Assembly (NCBI GenBank): GCA_014800815.1
Contig: JAAVFI010000011.1
Location: 1 to 64,000 of the forward strand
Direction: 5' to 3'
Length of the DNA: 64,000 bases
Source: Bacteroidales bacterium
GTDB taxonomy: Bacteria; Bacteroidota; Bacteroidia; Bacteroidales; Muribaculaceae
Part shown: piece by piece, positions 26,769 to 36,121 of the stretch
How positions within the stretch are numbered: position 1 is the stretch's first letter
Layout of the letters: every line of letters begins with the position of its first letter
Notes under the pieces: model-generated
The model's input: only the letters and a program-made list of their open reading frames with translations
Database searches by the model: none
What the model was told of the DNA's origin: nothing
Program-made: the position numbers and the translations under genes

Positions 26769-27155
26769 TTACTTGCCGATTTTGCTCTCGCGCGAGGGTA
26801 TAGCTATGGAAGTGATAGCCTGGATAGCGGCGCCTGCGAGGGTGAACGCGAGCCAGTCGCGGAGCTGTGCCCCGGGGTAGAAAAGGAAGAAAGCGGCCAC
26901 GCAGAAGAATATCGCGCTCCAGCTTTCGATGCGGTGGAAGCGCTTGAGGCGCATGTCGCTGCCGCGGTAGGGGGTGAACAGGCGCGCTATGAGCAGAATA
27001 AGCGCACCGGCCGAATATACATACGGATACGCTTGCTGCGCCCATGCCGTATTCATCATGAAGAAGGGCACGAGGGTGGCAAGAAGTATCAACAGAAGCC
27101 CTGCAGGGGCTACGACCGATGTGAGCACCGATCGGAGTGCGGAATTATTTTTCAC
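26769..27155 (-). CDS. Small integral membrane protein, function unknown
   Basis: About 128 residues if translation starts at a GTG (27155) that overlaps the end of the FtsB-like gene. The longer ATG version (27203) adds a proline-rich, non-conserved-looking stretch inside the neighbouring gene, so I prefer the GTG. Four hydrophobic segments are visible: SVVAPAGLLLILLATLVPFF, YVYSAGALILLIARLF, SWSAIFFCVAAFFLFY and LAFTLAGAAIQAITSIAI. It has no recognised domain. It lies between ftsB/divIC and mutS on the same strand and is probably co-transcribed with ftsB and lptD. Confidence 0.65.
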   Translation of the reverse strand: MKNNSALRSVLTSVVAPAGLLLILLATLVPFFMMNTAWAQQAYPYVYSAGALILLIARLFTPYRGSDMRLKRFHRIESWSAIFFCVAAFFLFYPGAQLRDWLAFTLAGAAIQAITSIAIPSRESKIGK

Positions 27156-27474
27156 TGGGTACGGGGGGTGTTTCGGTAAATATAAATACGTCCTCGCCGG
27201 CACGTTTCATGCCATACTGCTCGCGCACGACCTGCTCCATGAGGTCGCGGTCGGAGGCCAGACGGCTGTTGAGGTCGCGGTAGTAGAGCATGGTGTCGCG
27301 GTTTGCTTCGAGCTCGGCGCGGAGGCTGTCGATAGTGCGGTCGTAGTCGATACTCTGAAACACCGTATTCTCACCCGAGAATGCAATGTAGCAGAAGGCG
27401 GCGATGCACACCAGGGTGACCGGCGAAAGGAAGCGTCGGCACCACGACCATATTGAGGAAAGTTTTGAGTTCAT
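27145..27474 (-). CDS. Septum formation initiator family protein (FtsB/DivIC-like)
   Basis: A 109-residue bitopic membrane protein of the divisome. It has a short cytoplasmic start, one membrane helix (about 17-34, FLSPVTLVCIAAFCYIAF), and then a periplasmic coiled coil (DYDRTIDSLRAELEANRDTMLYYRDLNSRLASDRDLMEQVVREQYGMKRAGEDVFIF). The ending REQYGMKRAGEDVFIF is typical of the family. FtsB/DivIC bridges FtsL and FtsQ during cell division. The start lies 4 bases after the lptD stop, so the two are co-transcribed. Confidence 0.9.
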   Translation of the reverse strand: MNSKLSSIWSWCRRFLSPVTLVCIAAFCYIAFSGENTVFQSIDYDRTIDSLRAELEANRDTMLYYRDLNSRLASDRDLMEQVVREQYGMKRAGEDVFIFTETPPVPSEK

Positions 27475-27478
27475 AATA

Positions 27479-30268
27479 TCAATACCAGGTAATACCGTTG
27501 GAGAGTGAAGAGCGCTTGTCGTACTTGAGGTCGGAGAGCATCGACGAGTTGACTGAAATATGGAAGTTATAGCTCTTGTAGGGGCCTACGGGCACGAAGC
27601 TCGCACTCATGGTGAAACAGTGGAGGTCGCGCGATATATTGCAGTTCATGTACGCTATGCGGTGAGTATCGAAGTTGTAAGATGCCGAGAAGGAGAAGTT
27701 CCACGCCGAGGTCGGGCGGATATTTCCCGACAACGAGAGGTTCTGGGTTATTTTGCCGTCGAACTCCATTTTGTCGTAGTTGAAGGCACCGTAGCCATAG
27801 TTCACCGAGTAGTTGAGGCTCAGGCTCCACGGCACGGTCCACTTGGCATAGCCGTTGGAGTTCATCTCCACATCGCCGGCGCCGTGGTCGTGGTTGTGGC
27901 CACTGCGGTCGTCCGACTCGCGGTTGTTATCGGAGGAGGAGTTGTTATTGTTGTCGGTGCCGGGGTCTTCTTTCTTGTTTTTGCGCTTGAACGTATCGTT
28001 GTTGAACGTATAGCTGAACGATGTACCCGTGCGCTGCAGACGGCCTATGCCCTTACCTGCGGCGAGGCGTGTCTTGTTGATTTTCACGGGCGTACCGGCC
28101 GAATTGAGTCCGTAGGTATATACATCCCACGTTGCCGATAGATTGAGGTTGAAGCTCTTGGTGAGGCGCAGGAGTATCGACGTGGAGAGGTCGCTCCAGT
28201 TGAGCGAGTCGGCGGCGAAGTTGTAGCTCTGGCTCACATTGAGGTTCTCAATCAGCGAAATCTTCTTCTCGCCGATTGAGTCGTTGCTCGACTTCACCTT
28301 CATCTCAAGATTATTGGCAAGGGAGTACGACACCGACCCGGTCTTGCCCGCGCTCGGCACTCCGAAGAGAGCGTTGGGGAAGAGGCTGTACTGGCGGTTC
28401 TGAATCTGTCCGCGGCTGTCGGTGTAGTTGTACGAGCCGTAGTAGCCGAAGAAAGGCGAGGAGAAGTCGGGCGAACCGTTAAACGACAGCGACGGCGTGA
28501 GTACGTATCGTATCATCTTGATTTTCTTGCCTATGGCACCAAGCGGCTGGAAGAAGGCATACACCTTGGTGTCAAGAGCCACCGAGGCCGTGAAATCCCA
28601 CACGTTGTAGAAGCCGTAGGTGGTGTCCATAAGCTCGATAGCCTGCTGATCGTCCCACGAGCGGCGCACCTTGCGGGTATACATTCGGTCGTTGAGATTC
28701 AGCGACGGTGTGAAGTTGAAGTATTTCAGCACATTGAAGGTAGCCGACACAGGCACACGGTGCTGCATGGCATTGCGCCAGTCCTTGATAAGGCTCTTCT
28801 TGAAAAATTCGTCCTGCTTCGACGTAAGCGAGTTCTGGAAAAGACCGCTGTACGACAGCTTTATCTTCTCATACCACTTCTCGGCACCCACGGCTCGCTT
28901 GCGCTTGAAGGGATAGACCTGCGACATGGAGATAGTGATATTGGGGAACGATACTGCAAGAGTGGAGTCCTGAGAGCGCTGCGATATGTTGAAGGTGGTG
29001 GAGAGGCTCCACTTGGAGTTGGGTATGCGGTAGGTCATGTTCACGGTCGAACTCTTGGTGTTCTCGGTGAACGCCGACGAATAGTAGGAGTTGAGGTCGT
29101 TTCGCGAGTAGCCCGATGTGGCGAAGTTGACACTTGCCGAAAGCGACATGTTGGGGTTGAACTTGGAGTCCTGCGAGTGGCTCCAGACTATCTGGAAGTT
29201 GGTCTGTGTGGAGTAGTCGGGCGAGCCTTTCTCTCCCGTAATAGTCTTGAGATAGGATGCGTTGAACGAGCCTGAGTACTTATATCTGCGGGCGTAGCTC
29301 GAGCGGGCGCTGAGTCCCCACGAACCTTTGGTGTACACTTCGCCGGTGAGGGCGAGGTCGACATTGTCGTTGATAGCGAAGTAGTAGCCGCCGTCGCGGA
29401 GATAGAAACCGCGGTTGTAGTCGTCGCCGAAGGTGGGCACTATCACGCCGGAAGCGTACTTGTCGGTAAAGGGGAAGTAGCCGAAGGGCACCGCCAGAGG
29501 AAGGGGAAGGCCGGCGAGCACCATGTAGGCAGGGCCTACCACGATATTCTTGCCGGGACGCACCTTGGCTTTGGTGAGCTGGAAGTAGAAGTGAGGATTG
29601 TCGTGGTGGTCGCAGGTAGTATAGCGTCCGTCCTTGATATAGAATTCGTCGTCGGTACCCTTTTTGGTCCGGCCACCTGTAAGGTAGCCCTCGCCTTGCT
29701 GGGTCACGACGTTGGTGATATATCCTTTCTGAGTCTTGAAATTATAGCGCATGGTGGCAGCCTCGTAGTCGGTGCCGTTCTCGTTGAATACGGGTTTGCC
29801 GATTACTTCTCCCGTGGAGTCGGTGCGGCCCACGGCGAAGACGCTGTTGTCGGTGAGGTCCATGCGTATCTCGGCGGCGTCGAGCTTGATATCGCCGTAG
29901 CTCACAGAGCCGTCGCCGTACATGTAGGCCGTATCGCGGCGGACTATGCACATGGAGTCGGTCGACGAGAATACCACGGGAGCATCGAGGTCGGTCTTGA
30001 CATATCTCACGCGCGAGGGGGATGTTTGGTTGGCAGGCAGAGGTGCCGAAGGAACTACGAGGAGGGAGTCGCCGTCCACGGTATCCGTACCGATAACCGA
30101 CGGTACTTCAATCTGTTGGAGCAAGTCTGCCAGGGTATCGCCCACAGTGTCGGGAGCTACAGCAAGACGCGAGGTCACATCTTCTGTATCCGAGTCTCCC
30201 GACCCCCATACAGAAAAGGCGAAGAACGCGGCAAAAAGGGCCGCTATATATATCACCAGGCTTCTCAC
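27479..30268 (-). CDS. lptD: Bacteroidetes LPS-assembly outer-membrane protein LptD
   Basis: Predicted outer-membrane beta-barrel that inserts lipopolysaccharide into the outer leaflet. The 929-residue protein has a signal peptide (RSLVIYIAALFAAFFAFSVWG). A periplasmic OstA/LptA-like beta-jellyroll follows at about 90-250 (FSSTDSMCIVRRDTAYMYGDGSVSYGDIKLDAAEI ... TCDHHDNPHFYFQLTKAKV), then a large barrel of alternating aromatic strands. An acidic, Asn/Ser-rich and His-rich loop (KKEDPGTDNNNNSSSDN ... HNHDHGAG) near residue 770-805 is unusual and probably exposed. Its promoter (30293) is divergent from the TPR gene. ftsB follows after 4 bases. Confidence 0.88.
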   Translation of the reverse strand: MRSLVIYIAALFAAFFAFSVWGSGDSDTEDVTSRLAVAPDTVGDTLADLLQQIEVPSVIGTDTVDGDSLLVVPSAPLPANQTSPSRVRYVKTDLDAPVVFSSTDSMCIVRRDTAYMYGDGSVSYGDIKLDAAEIRMDLTDNSVFAVGRTDSTGEVIGKPVFNENGTDYEAATMRYNFKTQKGYITNVVTQQGEGYLTGGRTKKGTDDEFYIKDGRYTTCDHHDNPHFYFQLTKAKVRPGKNIVVGPAYMVLAGLPLPLAVPFGYFPFTDKYASGVIVPTFGDDYNRGFYLRDGGYYFAINDNVDLALTGEVYTKGSWGLSARSSYARRYKYSGSFNASYLKTITGEKGSPDYSTQTNFQIVWSHSQDSKFNPNMSLSASVNFATSGYSRNDLNSYYSSAFTENTKSSTVNMTYRIPNSKWSLSTTFNISQRSQDSTLAVSFPNITISMSQVYPFKRKRAVGAEKWYEKIKLSYSGLFQNSLTSKQDEFFKKSLIKDWRNAMQHRVPVSATFNVLKYFNFTPSLNLNDRMYTRKVRRSWDDQQAIELMDTTYGFYNVWDFTASVALDTKVYAFFQPLGAIGKKIKMIRYVLTPSLSFNGSPDFSSPFFGYYGSYNYTDSRGQIQNRQYSLFPNALFGVPSAGKTGSVSYSLANNLEMKVKSSNDSIGEKKISLIENLNVSQSYNFAADSLNWSDLSTSILLRLTKSFNLNLSATWDVYTYGLNSAGTPVKINKTRLAAGKGIGRLQRTGTSFSYTFNNDTFKRKNKKEDPGTDNNNNSSSDNNRESDDRSGHNHDHGAGDVEMNSNGYAKWTVPWSLSLNYSVNYGYGAFNYDKMEFDGKITQNLSLSGNIRPTSAWNFSFSASYNFDTHRIAYMNCNISRDLHCFTMSASFVPVGPYKSYNFHISVNSSMLSDLKYDKRSSLSNGITWY

Positions 30269-30292
30269 TGCTCAAATGACGGTTTATCTCGG

Positions 30293-30300
30293 CAAAGATA
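30293..30300 (-). promoter_or_regulatory. -7 box for lptD
   Basis: TATCTTTG on the minus strand, 24 bases before the lptD ATG. Divergent from the promoter at 30355. Confidence 0.55.
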
Positions 30301-30354
30301 CGAATTTTTAGCAGCATAACGGCTCTTGAAGTCGCTCTATTAATCCTTTTTTGC

Positions 30355-30362
30355 TAATTTTG
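30355..30362 (+). promoter_or_regulatory. -7 box for the TPR gene (leaderless)
   Basis: TAATTTTG ending 4 bases before the ATG at 30367, so the transcript should start at or next to the start codon. Confidence 0.5.
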
Positions 30363-30366
30363 CGAT

Positions 30367-30630
30367 ATGAACTACACTGACATACGCAAACTCATTTCGG
30401 CAAACCGCCTCGCCGAGGCCGCCGCACTCCTGCCCTCTCCCTCCGAGGCCAAGGACGCCGAGGCTCTATATCTGCTCGGACGCATTGCCTGGAAAGAGGG
30501 CCGCAAGACCGACGCCATTTCGCTCTACAATGCCGCTCTCGCTCTCGACCCTGAGTCGGAGGCCGCAGTGGCTCTGGAGCAGGCTTCGGGCATTATGGAC
30601 TTCTATCATCGCGACTTGTACAATCCTTAA
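30367..30630 (+). CDS. Small TPR-repeat protein
   Basis: An 87-residue cytoplasmic protein with one clear tetratricopeptide unit and part of another (AEALYLLGRIAWKEGRKTDAISLYNAALALDPESEAAVAL, about 29-68). The tail ASGIMDFYHRDLYNP is a conserved-looking aromatic end. TPR units mediate protein contacts, and the partner is unknown. It is transcribed alone from a leaderless promoter and closed by a hairpin 28 bases after the stop. It is divergent from lptD. Confidence 0.75.
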   Translation: MNYTDIRKLISANRLAEAAALLPSPSEAKDAEALYLLGRIAWKEGRKTDAISLYNAALALDPESEAAVALEQASGIMDFYHRDLYNP

Positions 30631-30658
30631 CCTGAAAAAATCTATCCGTCTTAACGCA

Positions 30659-30688
30659 CACGAGGCGCCCCGCAGGGGGTGCCTCGTG
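30659..30688 (+). terminator. Hairpin terminator after the TPR gene
   Basis: 11-bp stem (CACGAGGCGCC 30659-30669 with GGTGCCTCGTG 30678-30688, one G-U pair), 8-base loop, followed by GCTTATTTAT. Confidence 0.75.
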
Positions 30689-30719
30689 CTTATTTATGTG
30701 CGGTATGTTATTTCGATTT

Positions 30720-30883
30720 AAGTAAGTCTTGTAAATTAGTTTATATTACAATTTGAAGTAGTTATGAGCGAGATTCGTACTTGCGAAGAAGGACTTATGG
30801 GGCTCCATAACGACTGATAAGTAAGCACGAAGATTGCCATAACTACTCAAAGAGTGATATAAAATAATTTTCATGACTTACTT
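30720..30883. mobile_element. 164-bp long-palindromic intergenic element, copy A
   Basis: Begins AAGTAAGTCTTG and ends with the imperfect inverse CATGACTTACTT, with terminal inverted repeats of about 23 bp. The inverted symmetry continues inward, for example TTTGAAGTAG.TATGAG against the inverse of CATAACTACTCAAA, to a centre TTATGG-GGCT-CCATAA. It differs from copy B (51514-51677) at about 10 of 164 positions and has no coding capacity. Its right end contains the last Lys codon and TAA of the BY-kinase gene. It behaves like a MITE or a palindromic intergenic unit. Confidence 0.85.
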
Positions 30884-33250
30884 GTCGGTAGAAGTGTAAC
30901 CGTAACCGTAGGTGCGATTCTTCTTACCATAGTGTCCGTACTCGCCGTAGCGGCGGTACATGTAGGAGTTCGACACCATGTCCACACCGTTGAGCACGAG
31001 GTAGACAGAACTGAATTTACCGGCTTTGATGGCATCGTGGAGCACGCGCAGGCTCTTCTTGGAGGAGAAGTTGGCACGCGAAACGTAGAGCTGCAGGTCG
31101 GAGTGACGGAGAATGAGATAGGTATCGGAAATCACGCCTACGGGAGCGGAGTCGAGTATCACGTAGTCGAACTCTGCGCAGAGCGCTGCAATGAGGCGGT
31201 CCATATTCTCGGACATGAGGAGTTCGTTGGGGTTCGGCGGTACGGGGCCTGCGGGGAGTACGTAGAGATTATCGTTATACTTGCTCTTCACCACGAGCTT
31301 GCCGAGGTCCTTTTCCTGACCTGAAAGATATGTGGTGACGCCGCGGCGGTTGTCGAGGCCGAAACGGTGCGCGAGCATGGGACGGCGGAGGTCCATACCC
31401 ACTACCACCACTTTCTTGCCCATAAGGGCGTAGGTGAGTGCGAGGTTGGTGGCAACGAATGTCTTACCTTCACCCGACACTGTAGAGGTGAGGAGTATCA
31501 CCTTGCTGTCTACGCCGGAGCGTGTAAAGGAGATATTGTTGCGGAGCAGGCGGAAAAGCTCGGCTATAGGAGTGGATACGTTTTCGCCGACAACGACGGT
31601 ATCGTCGCCTTTCACATCGCCCTTGCAGATTTCACCGAGGATGGGCACATTGGTGAGGCGCGAGAGCTCTTCCTGATCGGCGAAGTTGGGGAACATCACT
31701 CGCTTGAAGAAGATGACTACGGCGGGAATGCCGACACCCAGGAGTAAAGCAAGAACTAATATGAACATTCTCGACGGCGACACGGGACCGGTGCCGGTGG
31801 GGTCGTCGATAAGACGGGCGGTATTTGTGGCAAGAGTCTTCTGCAGAGCTATTTCTTCACGGCGCTGAAGGAGGAAGGTGTAGATGTTTACCTTCACCTG
31901 CTGCTCGCGGAAGATTTCCTGCAGGCCTTTGTCAACTGTAGGAGTGGATGCGAGGCGGCCGATACTTACGCTTTCGAGCTGATTGATAGAGTTGCGCTTG
32001 GCGGCAAGGCTGCGCTTGGCGGCGTCAAGATTCTGGAGGATACGCACCTTGTCGCGGCTCAGTTCTTCCTGCATCGAGCGTACGAGCGGATTGTTGGGGG
32101 TCGAACCTTCGAGTGTGCGGTTGAGCTGGCTCACCTTGCGGTTGTAAGCCTCTATAATCTGCGTGATTGTAGGATTGTTGACGGCGGCCGGAAGGGTCTC
32201 GTATGTATCTGACATCGACACCCCGCGTTCTATCTCATTGAATACCAGCATCTCGGCATCTACCTCGGCGAGCTGCTTCTCGTAGTCGCTACGGCGGTTG
32301 AGGTTGATATTCGACTGAGTGTGCATATCGGTGATTCCGTGAGCCTGACGATAGGCCTGAAGTCGGTTTTCCACGTCTTTGAGTTCGTCGGAAATCATCA
32401 CGAGGCGGTCAAGGATGAAGGCCTCGGTCTGAACGGCCGAACGGTTTTTGTCTTCAATGATTTCGCGGTTGTAGAACTCGAGGAGCACATCTATGATATC
32501 GCTGCCGCGCTTTACAATCTGGTCGAGAAGACTTATGCGCATGATTTTCTCGGAGTTCTTGGCAAACTCGATGCTGAGAGCGCCCGAGAGGCGGGCGGCA
32601 GCCACACGCGGATTTACGATAGTAATGATCTGCACACCCTCAACTTCCGAAACAACGGGCGACGGAGAGAGAGTTACAGTACCGTGCGAAAGCTCTATAT
32701 CGAGGGGAAGCGACACGTCTTTAAGTGTCTTTTCCTCTTTTACTTCCTTGAATTTTGTCTTGACTTCGACATCGAATTTACCGTCGGCCTTGGGCTTTAC
32801 GGTAAGGTGGATAGGCTCGGTGAGTGCGCGGAGCGACATGGAGTCGAGCGACGCATTGATAGGATTGTTCTGATACAGAGGGATGTTGCGGAGTGTGCCC
32901 TTTGCATAGTAGGAGTATGAGAGATTGAGCGAATCTACAATCTTGATGAGGTTGTTGCGCGACTTGAGCACCTCGAGCTCGGTCTCGTCGATATAATTTT
33001 TGAGAGCCACCATAGGGTCGGTAGCATTCATGGAGAACGCATTCTCGCTCGTCTGGTCTTCGCTCAGGTACACCGAGGCATCAATTCGGTAGACGGGTAT
33101 CTTGGAGGCGCAGTAGAACCATGCACCGATGATGCACACCACAACACTTAATACAAACCACTTCCAGTTTGCAAGATAGGCAAGAAGCAGCCCGGTGGTG
33201 TCGAAACTTTCTTCGTCGCGGTCTTCAATATTGTTGATATCGGGATTCAT
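30878..33250 (-). CDS. Wzc-type polysaccharide co-polymerase / bacterial tyrosine kinase
   Basis: A 790-residue inner-membrane protein that would control chain length and export of a surface polysaccharide through reversible tyrosine phosphorylation. It has a Wzz-type N-terminal domain with a membrane helix (about 31-49), a long periplasmic coiled-coil region (about 270-440), and a second membrane helix (MFILVLALLLGVGIPAVVIFF). The BY-kinase domain follows: Walker A SGEGKT (Lys596), Walker A' VVGMDLRRPML and Walker B YVILDSAPVG. The tail is a tyrosine cluster (YMYRRYGEYGHYGKKNRTYGYGY), the usual autophosphorylation site. Its last codons AAG-TAA lie inside repeat copy A. The Wza-like gene is 13 bases upstream. 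No glycosyltransferase cluster is adjacent. Confidence 0.93.
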   Translation of the reverse strand: MNPDINNIEDRDEESFDTTGLLLAYLANWKWFVLSVVVCIIGAWFYCASKIPVYRIDASVYLSEDQTSENAFSMNATDPMVALKNYIDETELEVLKSRNNLIKIVDSLNLSYSYYAKGTLRNIPLYQNNPINASLDSMSLRALTEPIHLTVKPKADGKFDVEVKTKFKEVKEEKTLKDVSLPLDIELSHGTVTLSPSPVVSEVEGVQIITIVNPRVAAARLSGALSIEFAKNSEKIMRISLLDQIVKRGSDIIDVLLEFYNREIIEDKNRSAVQTEAFILDRLVMISDELKDVENRLQAYRQAHGITDMHTQSNINLNRRSDYEKQLAEVDAEMLVFNEIERGVSMSDTYETLPAAVNNPTITQIIEAYNRKVSQLNRTLEGSTPNNPLVRSMQEELSRDKVRILQNLDAAKRSLAAKRNSINQLESVSIGRLASTPTVDKGLQEIFREQQVKVNIYTFLLQRREEIALQKTLATNTARLIDDPTGTGPVSPSRMFILVLALLLGVGIPAVVIFFKRVMFPNFADQEELSRLTNVPILGEICKGDVKGDDTVVVGENVSTPIAELFRLLRNNISFTRSGVDSKVILLTSTVSGEGKTFVATNLALTYALMGKKVVVVGMDLRRPMLAHRFGLDNRRGVTTYLSGQEKDLGKLVVKSKYNDNLYVLPAGPVPPNPNELLMSENMDRLIAALCAEFDYVILDSAPVGVISDTYLILRHSDLQLYVSRANFSSKKSLRVLHDAIKAGKFSSVYLVLNGVDMVSNSYMYRRYGEYGHYGKKNRTYGYGYTSTDK

Positions 33251-33263
33251 GCGTCAGATAAGA

Positions 33264-34112
33264 TTACTTGGAAAGGTTTATAATACCGATGATGAGAGAG
33301 GCCAGCGACGACATACCGCCGACTACGGTAATCGTGGATGTTACGGCAGGATTGAGCGACCATGCGTTGGATCGGAGCGACTTATTGGGCTCGACGTAGA
33401 TAAAATCGTTCTGCTGCAGTACGTAGTAGGGGGAGAGAAGCAAGTCTTTATCATGAAGATTGAGACGATGCACCTCGCGGGTACCGTCGGCATTGGTGCG
33501 ATAGAGGAGGATGTTCTCACGGTCGCCCTTGATGTCGAGGTCGCCGGCCATAGAAATAGCCTCGAGGAAAGTCATGCGCTCGTTCTTCGACTGATACACA
33601 CCGGGTAGCTTCACGGCACCTGCCACTGTCACGCGGAAGTTCATCAGGCGGATATCAATCTGCGGACGCTCGGTGACGTACTTGGGATAGATAGCCTCGC
33701 ACAGTTCGTCGGCAACCTGCTGCTTGTGCAGGCCGGCCACTTTGACCTTTCCGACAATAGGGAAGTCGATGCAACCGTCGGCATTTACGAGATAGTACTC
33801 CGTAGACACTTCCATACCGCTGTTGCCATAGGTATTCAGTGTACGTGAGATGTTGATTATCTTGCCGTCGGCGTCGATATATTTACCCTTGTTGAAGGGA
33901 GCCATTGCCGCCATATTCGCGCCGGTAACTTCTATATTCAGAAGGTCGCCAACGGTTATTACAGGGTCGCCAACAGTAGGAACTGCGGAGAGCACCTCTG
34001 CGGGAATGGTTTCTGCTTCAACGAGATAAGGCACTTTTTTGGGTGCAGAACAGCTTGCCAGCAAAAATACGGCCACAGCTGTAAAAAGCATATTGCGATG
34101 TAAAACTTTCAT
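33264..34112 (-). CDS. Wza-like polysaccharide export lipoprotein
   Basis: A 282-residue outer-membrane polysaccharide export protein, partner of the BY-kinase 13 bases downstream. The lipoprotein signal ends in LLASC (Cys21). The export (Poly_export/SLBB) region shows VTVGDLLNIEVTGANMAAMAPFNKG, IVGKVKVAGLHKQQVADELCEAIYP and FRVTVAGAVKLPGVYQSKNERMTFLEAISMAGDLD. A C-terminal hydrophobic helix (TITVVGGMSSLASLIIGIINL) matches the outer-membrane pore helix of Bacteroidetes Wza proteins. A TATCTTTG box at 34178 gives a leader of about 60 bases. Confidence 0.92.
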   Translation of the reverse strand: MKVLHRNMLFTAVAVFLLASCSAPKKVPYLVEAETIPAEVLSAVPTVGDPVITVGDLLNIEVTGANMAAMAPFNKGKYIDADGKIINISRTLNTYGNSGMEVSTEYYLVNADGCIDFPIVGKVKVAGLHKQQVADELCEAIYPKYVTERPQIDIRLMNFRVTVAGAVKLPGVYQSKNERMTFLEAISMAGDLDIKGDRENILLYRTNADGTREVHRLNLHDKDLLLSPYYVLQQNDFIYVEPNKSLRSNAWSLNPAVTSTITVVGGMSSLASLIIGIINLSK

Positions 34113-34177
34113 TTTACAGATAGGAAGTAAACCTACAGTTTTTATTATTCAATTCAGCTAAAAAGTGTTAGCGTCGG

Positions 34178-34185
34178 CAAAGATA
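34178..34185 (-). promoter_or_regulatory. -7 box for the Wza-like / BY-kinase operon
   Basis: TATCTTTG on the minus strand, 66 bases before the ATG of the export lipoprotein gene. Confidence 0.55.
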
Positions 34186-34246
34186 CGCATTTTTTCCCTA
34201 TCTACCAATATTTGTCAGGCTTTATAGCGCAGTTGTGTTCGGCAAC

Positions 34247-36121
34247 TTATTTGCCCAACGATTGCATCTCTACCAGACGGCGATAGTAGCCTTTGGCCCC
34301 GGGGGCAAGAAGTTCGTCGTGAGTGCCGCTCTCCACTATTCGCCCTTCGTGCATCACACAGATGAGGTCGGCGCGACGTATGGTAGCGAGGCGGTGGGCT
34401 ATGACGAGGGTCGTACGCCCCTCCATGAGGCGGTCGAGAGCCTGCTGAACGAGGGCTTCGCTCTCGCTGTCGAGTGCCGACGTAGCCTCGTCGAGAATGA
34501 GGATGGCGGGATTTTTGAGCACGGCGCGGGCTATGGAGATGCGCTGACGCTGACCGCCCGACAGTCGGCATCCGCGGTCGCCGACTGAAGTATCGTAGCC
34601 GTTTTCCGTGGCCATAATGAACTCGTCGGCATTGGCTATGCGGGCGGCGGCACGCACCTGTTCGAGGGTAGCGCCCTCGACTCCGAATGCTATGTTGTTG
34701 AAAATAGTATCGTTGAAGAGTATCGCCTCCTGATTCACATTGCCCATGAGCGAGCGGAGGTCGTGCACGCCGAGTTCTCTCACATCGGTGCCGCCGACGC
34801 TTACCGAACCCTTGCGCACGTCGTAGAAGCGAGGGATGAGATCGGCCATGGTGGATTTACCGCTACCCGACTGACCTACAAGGGCTACCGTAGCTCCCGG
34901 ACGTATGTCGAGGCTCACATCGGAGAGCACGTCGGTAGTGCCGTCGTAGGAGAATGTAACGTCGTCGAAACGCACGCCTACAGGAGCACCCGTCGCGGGT
35001 ATGGCTTTAGGTTTCGCGGGGTCGGCGATAGGATTTTTCGCACCGAGAATCTTGTCCACGCGATCCATGGAAGCGAGGCCCTTCTGTATGGCGTAGCTTG
35101 CCTTGGAGAGGTCTTTGGCAGGATTGATGATGCTGTAGAAAATCACCATGTAGTAGATGAAGTCGGGGGCATTGAGGCTCGACTTGCCCGAAAGTATCAG
35201 GCTGCCGCCGAACCACAGGATAATGGCAATGGCGGTAGTGCCGAGGAATTCGCTCATAGGGTGCGCAAGCGACTGGCGGCGAGCCACTTTATTGGAGAGG
35301 TGGTAGAACTCCTGGTTCTCTCCGTGGAAGCGCGCGCACATCTTGTCTTCTGCATTGAAAGCCTTGATGATGCGGAGTCCGCCGAGAGTTTCTTCGATAG
35401 TGGACATGAGCACACCCCACTGGGTCTGGCCCTCGTAGGAGGTGCGCTTGAGGCGCTTGCCAACCTTACCCATGACGTATCCGGCCAGAGGGAGCAGGAT
35501 GAATACAAACACGGTGAGCTGCCACGAAATAGCAATCATCATACCGAGACACACGATAATCATCACCGGATTTTTAAACATCATATCGAGCGATGCCATA
35601 ATCGAGTTTTCGATTTCGGCCACGTCGCCGCTCATGCGGGCCATGACGTCGCCCTTGCGCTCGGCGGTGAAGAAGCCTATGGGCAGTACGGTGATTTTAT
35701 CGTACACATAGTTGCGGATATCGCGCACGATACCCGAGCGCATGGGGATGATGAAGTACGAACTCAGATATGCCGTGCCGGTCTTAAGAGCCGTTAGCAC
35801 TACGAGCGCTGCGGCAAGTATGCCGAGCGTGGCCGAGGCACCGCACTGCTCTATAAGTACCTGAGTATAATAGTAGAAGTTGTTGAACGCCACCTCCTTG
35901 AGCGACCCGTCGCTGAGGTGCATATACACGTAGTGACTCTCGCGGATTTTGAAGAGCATCTCGAGAATCGGTATAATGAGCGCGAAGGAGAAAAGCGTGA
36001 GAAATGCCGTGAGAAGATTAAAGAGCACATTGAGTGCCAGATACTTCTTATAGGGCGGCACGAAGCGTCGGAGAAGGCTTAAGAAACCGTTCATTAAATG
36101 TTTTAATTTATTTATAATCAA
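34247..36121 (-). CDS. MsbA-like ABC exporter (fused permease and ATPase)
   Basis: A 624-residue inner-membrane half-transporter working as a homodimer, probably flipping a lipid or lipid-linked substrate such as lipid A. Six membrane helices lie in roughly the first 330 residues (PPYKKYLALNVLFNLLTAFLTLFSFALIIPILEMLF is the first hairpin). The ATPase domain has Walker A GQSGSGKST, Q-loop NVNQEAILFND, signature LSGGQRQRISIARA, Walker B ILILDEATSALD and the switch IAHRLATI. MsbA is the best-known member of this shape, but lipid versus drug substrate cannot be set from sequence. Its ATG overlaps the end of the rsmF-like gene by 4 bases, implying coupling. Confidence 0.9.
   Translation of the reverse strand: MIINKLKHLMNGFLSLLRRFVPPYKKYLALNVLFNLLTAFLTLFSFALIIPILEMLFKIRESHYVYMHLSDGSLKEVAFNNFYYYTQVLIEQCGASATLGILAAALVVLTALKTGTAYLSSYFIIPMRSGIVRDIRNYVYDKITVLPIGFFTAERKGDVMARMSGDVAEIENSIMASLDMMFKNPVMIIVCLGMMIAISWQLTVFVFILLPLAGYVMGKVGKRLKRTSYEGQTQWGVLMSTIEETLGGLRIIKAFNAEDKMCARFHGENQEFYHLSNKVARRQSLAHPMSEFLGTTAIAIILWFGGSLILSGKSSLNAPDFIYYMVIFYSIINPAKDLSKASYAIQKGLASMDRVDKILGAKNPIADPAKPKAIPATGAPVGVRFDDVTFSYDGTTDVLSDVSLDIRPGATVALVGQSGSGKSTMADLIPRFYDVRKGSVSVGGTDVRELGVHDLRSLMGNVNQEAILFNDTIFNNIAFGVEGATLEQVRAAARIANADEFIMATENGYDTSVGDRGCRLSGGQRQRISIARAVLKNPAILILDEATSALDSESEALVQQALDRLMEGRTTLVIAHRLATIRRADLICVMHEGRIVESGTHDELLAPGAKGYYRRLVEMQSLGK

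Noticed and set aside
30878-34112. Complete capsule or exopolysaccharide locus
   Set aside because: Only the Wza-like and BY-kinase genes are present. No polymerase, flippase or glycosyltransferases are adjacent, so a full locus is not supported.
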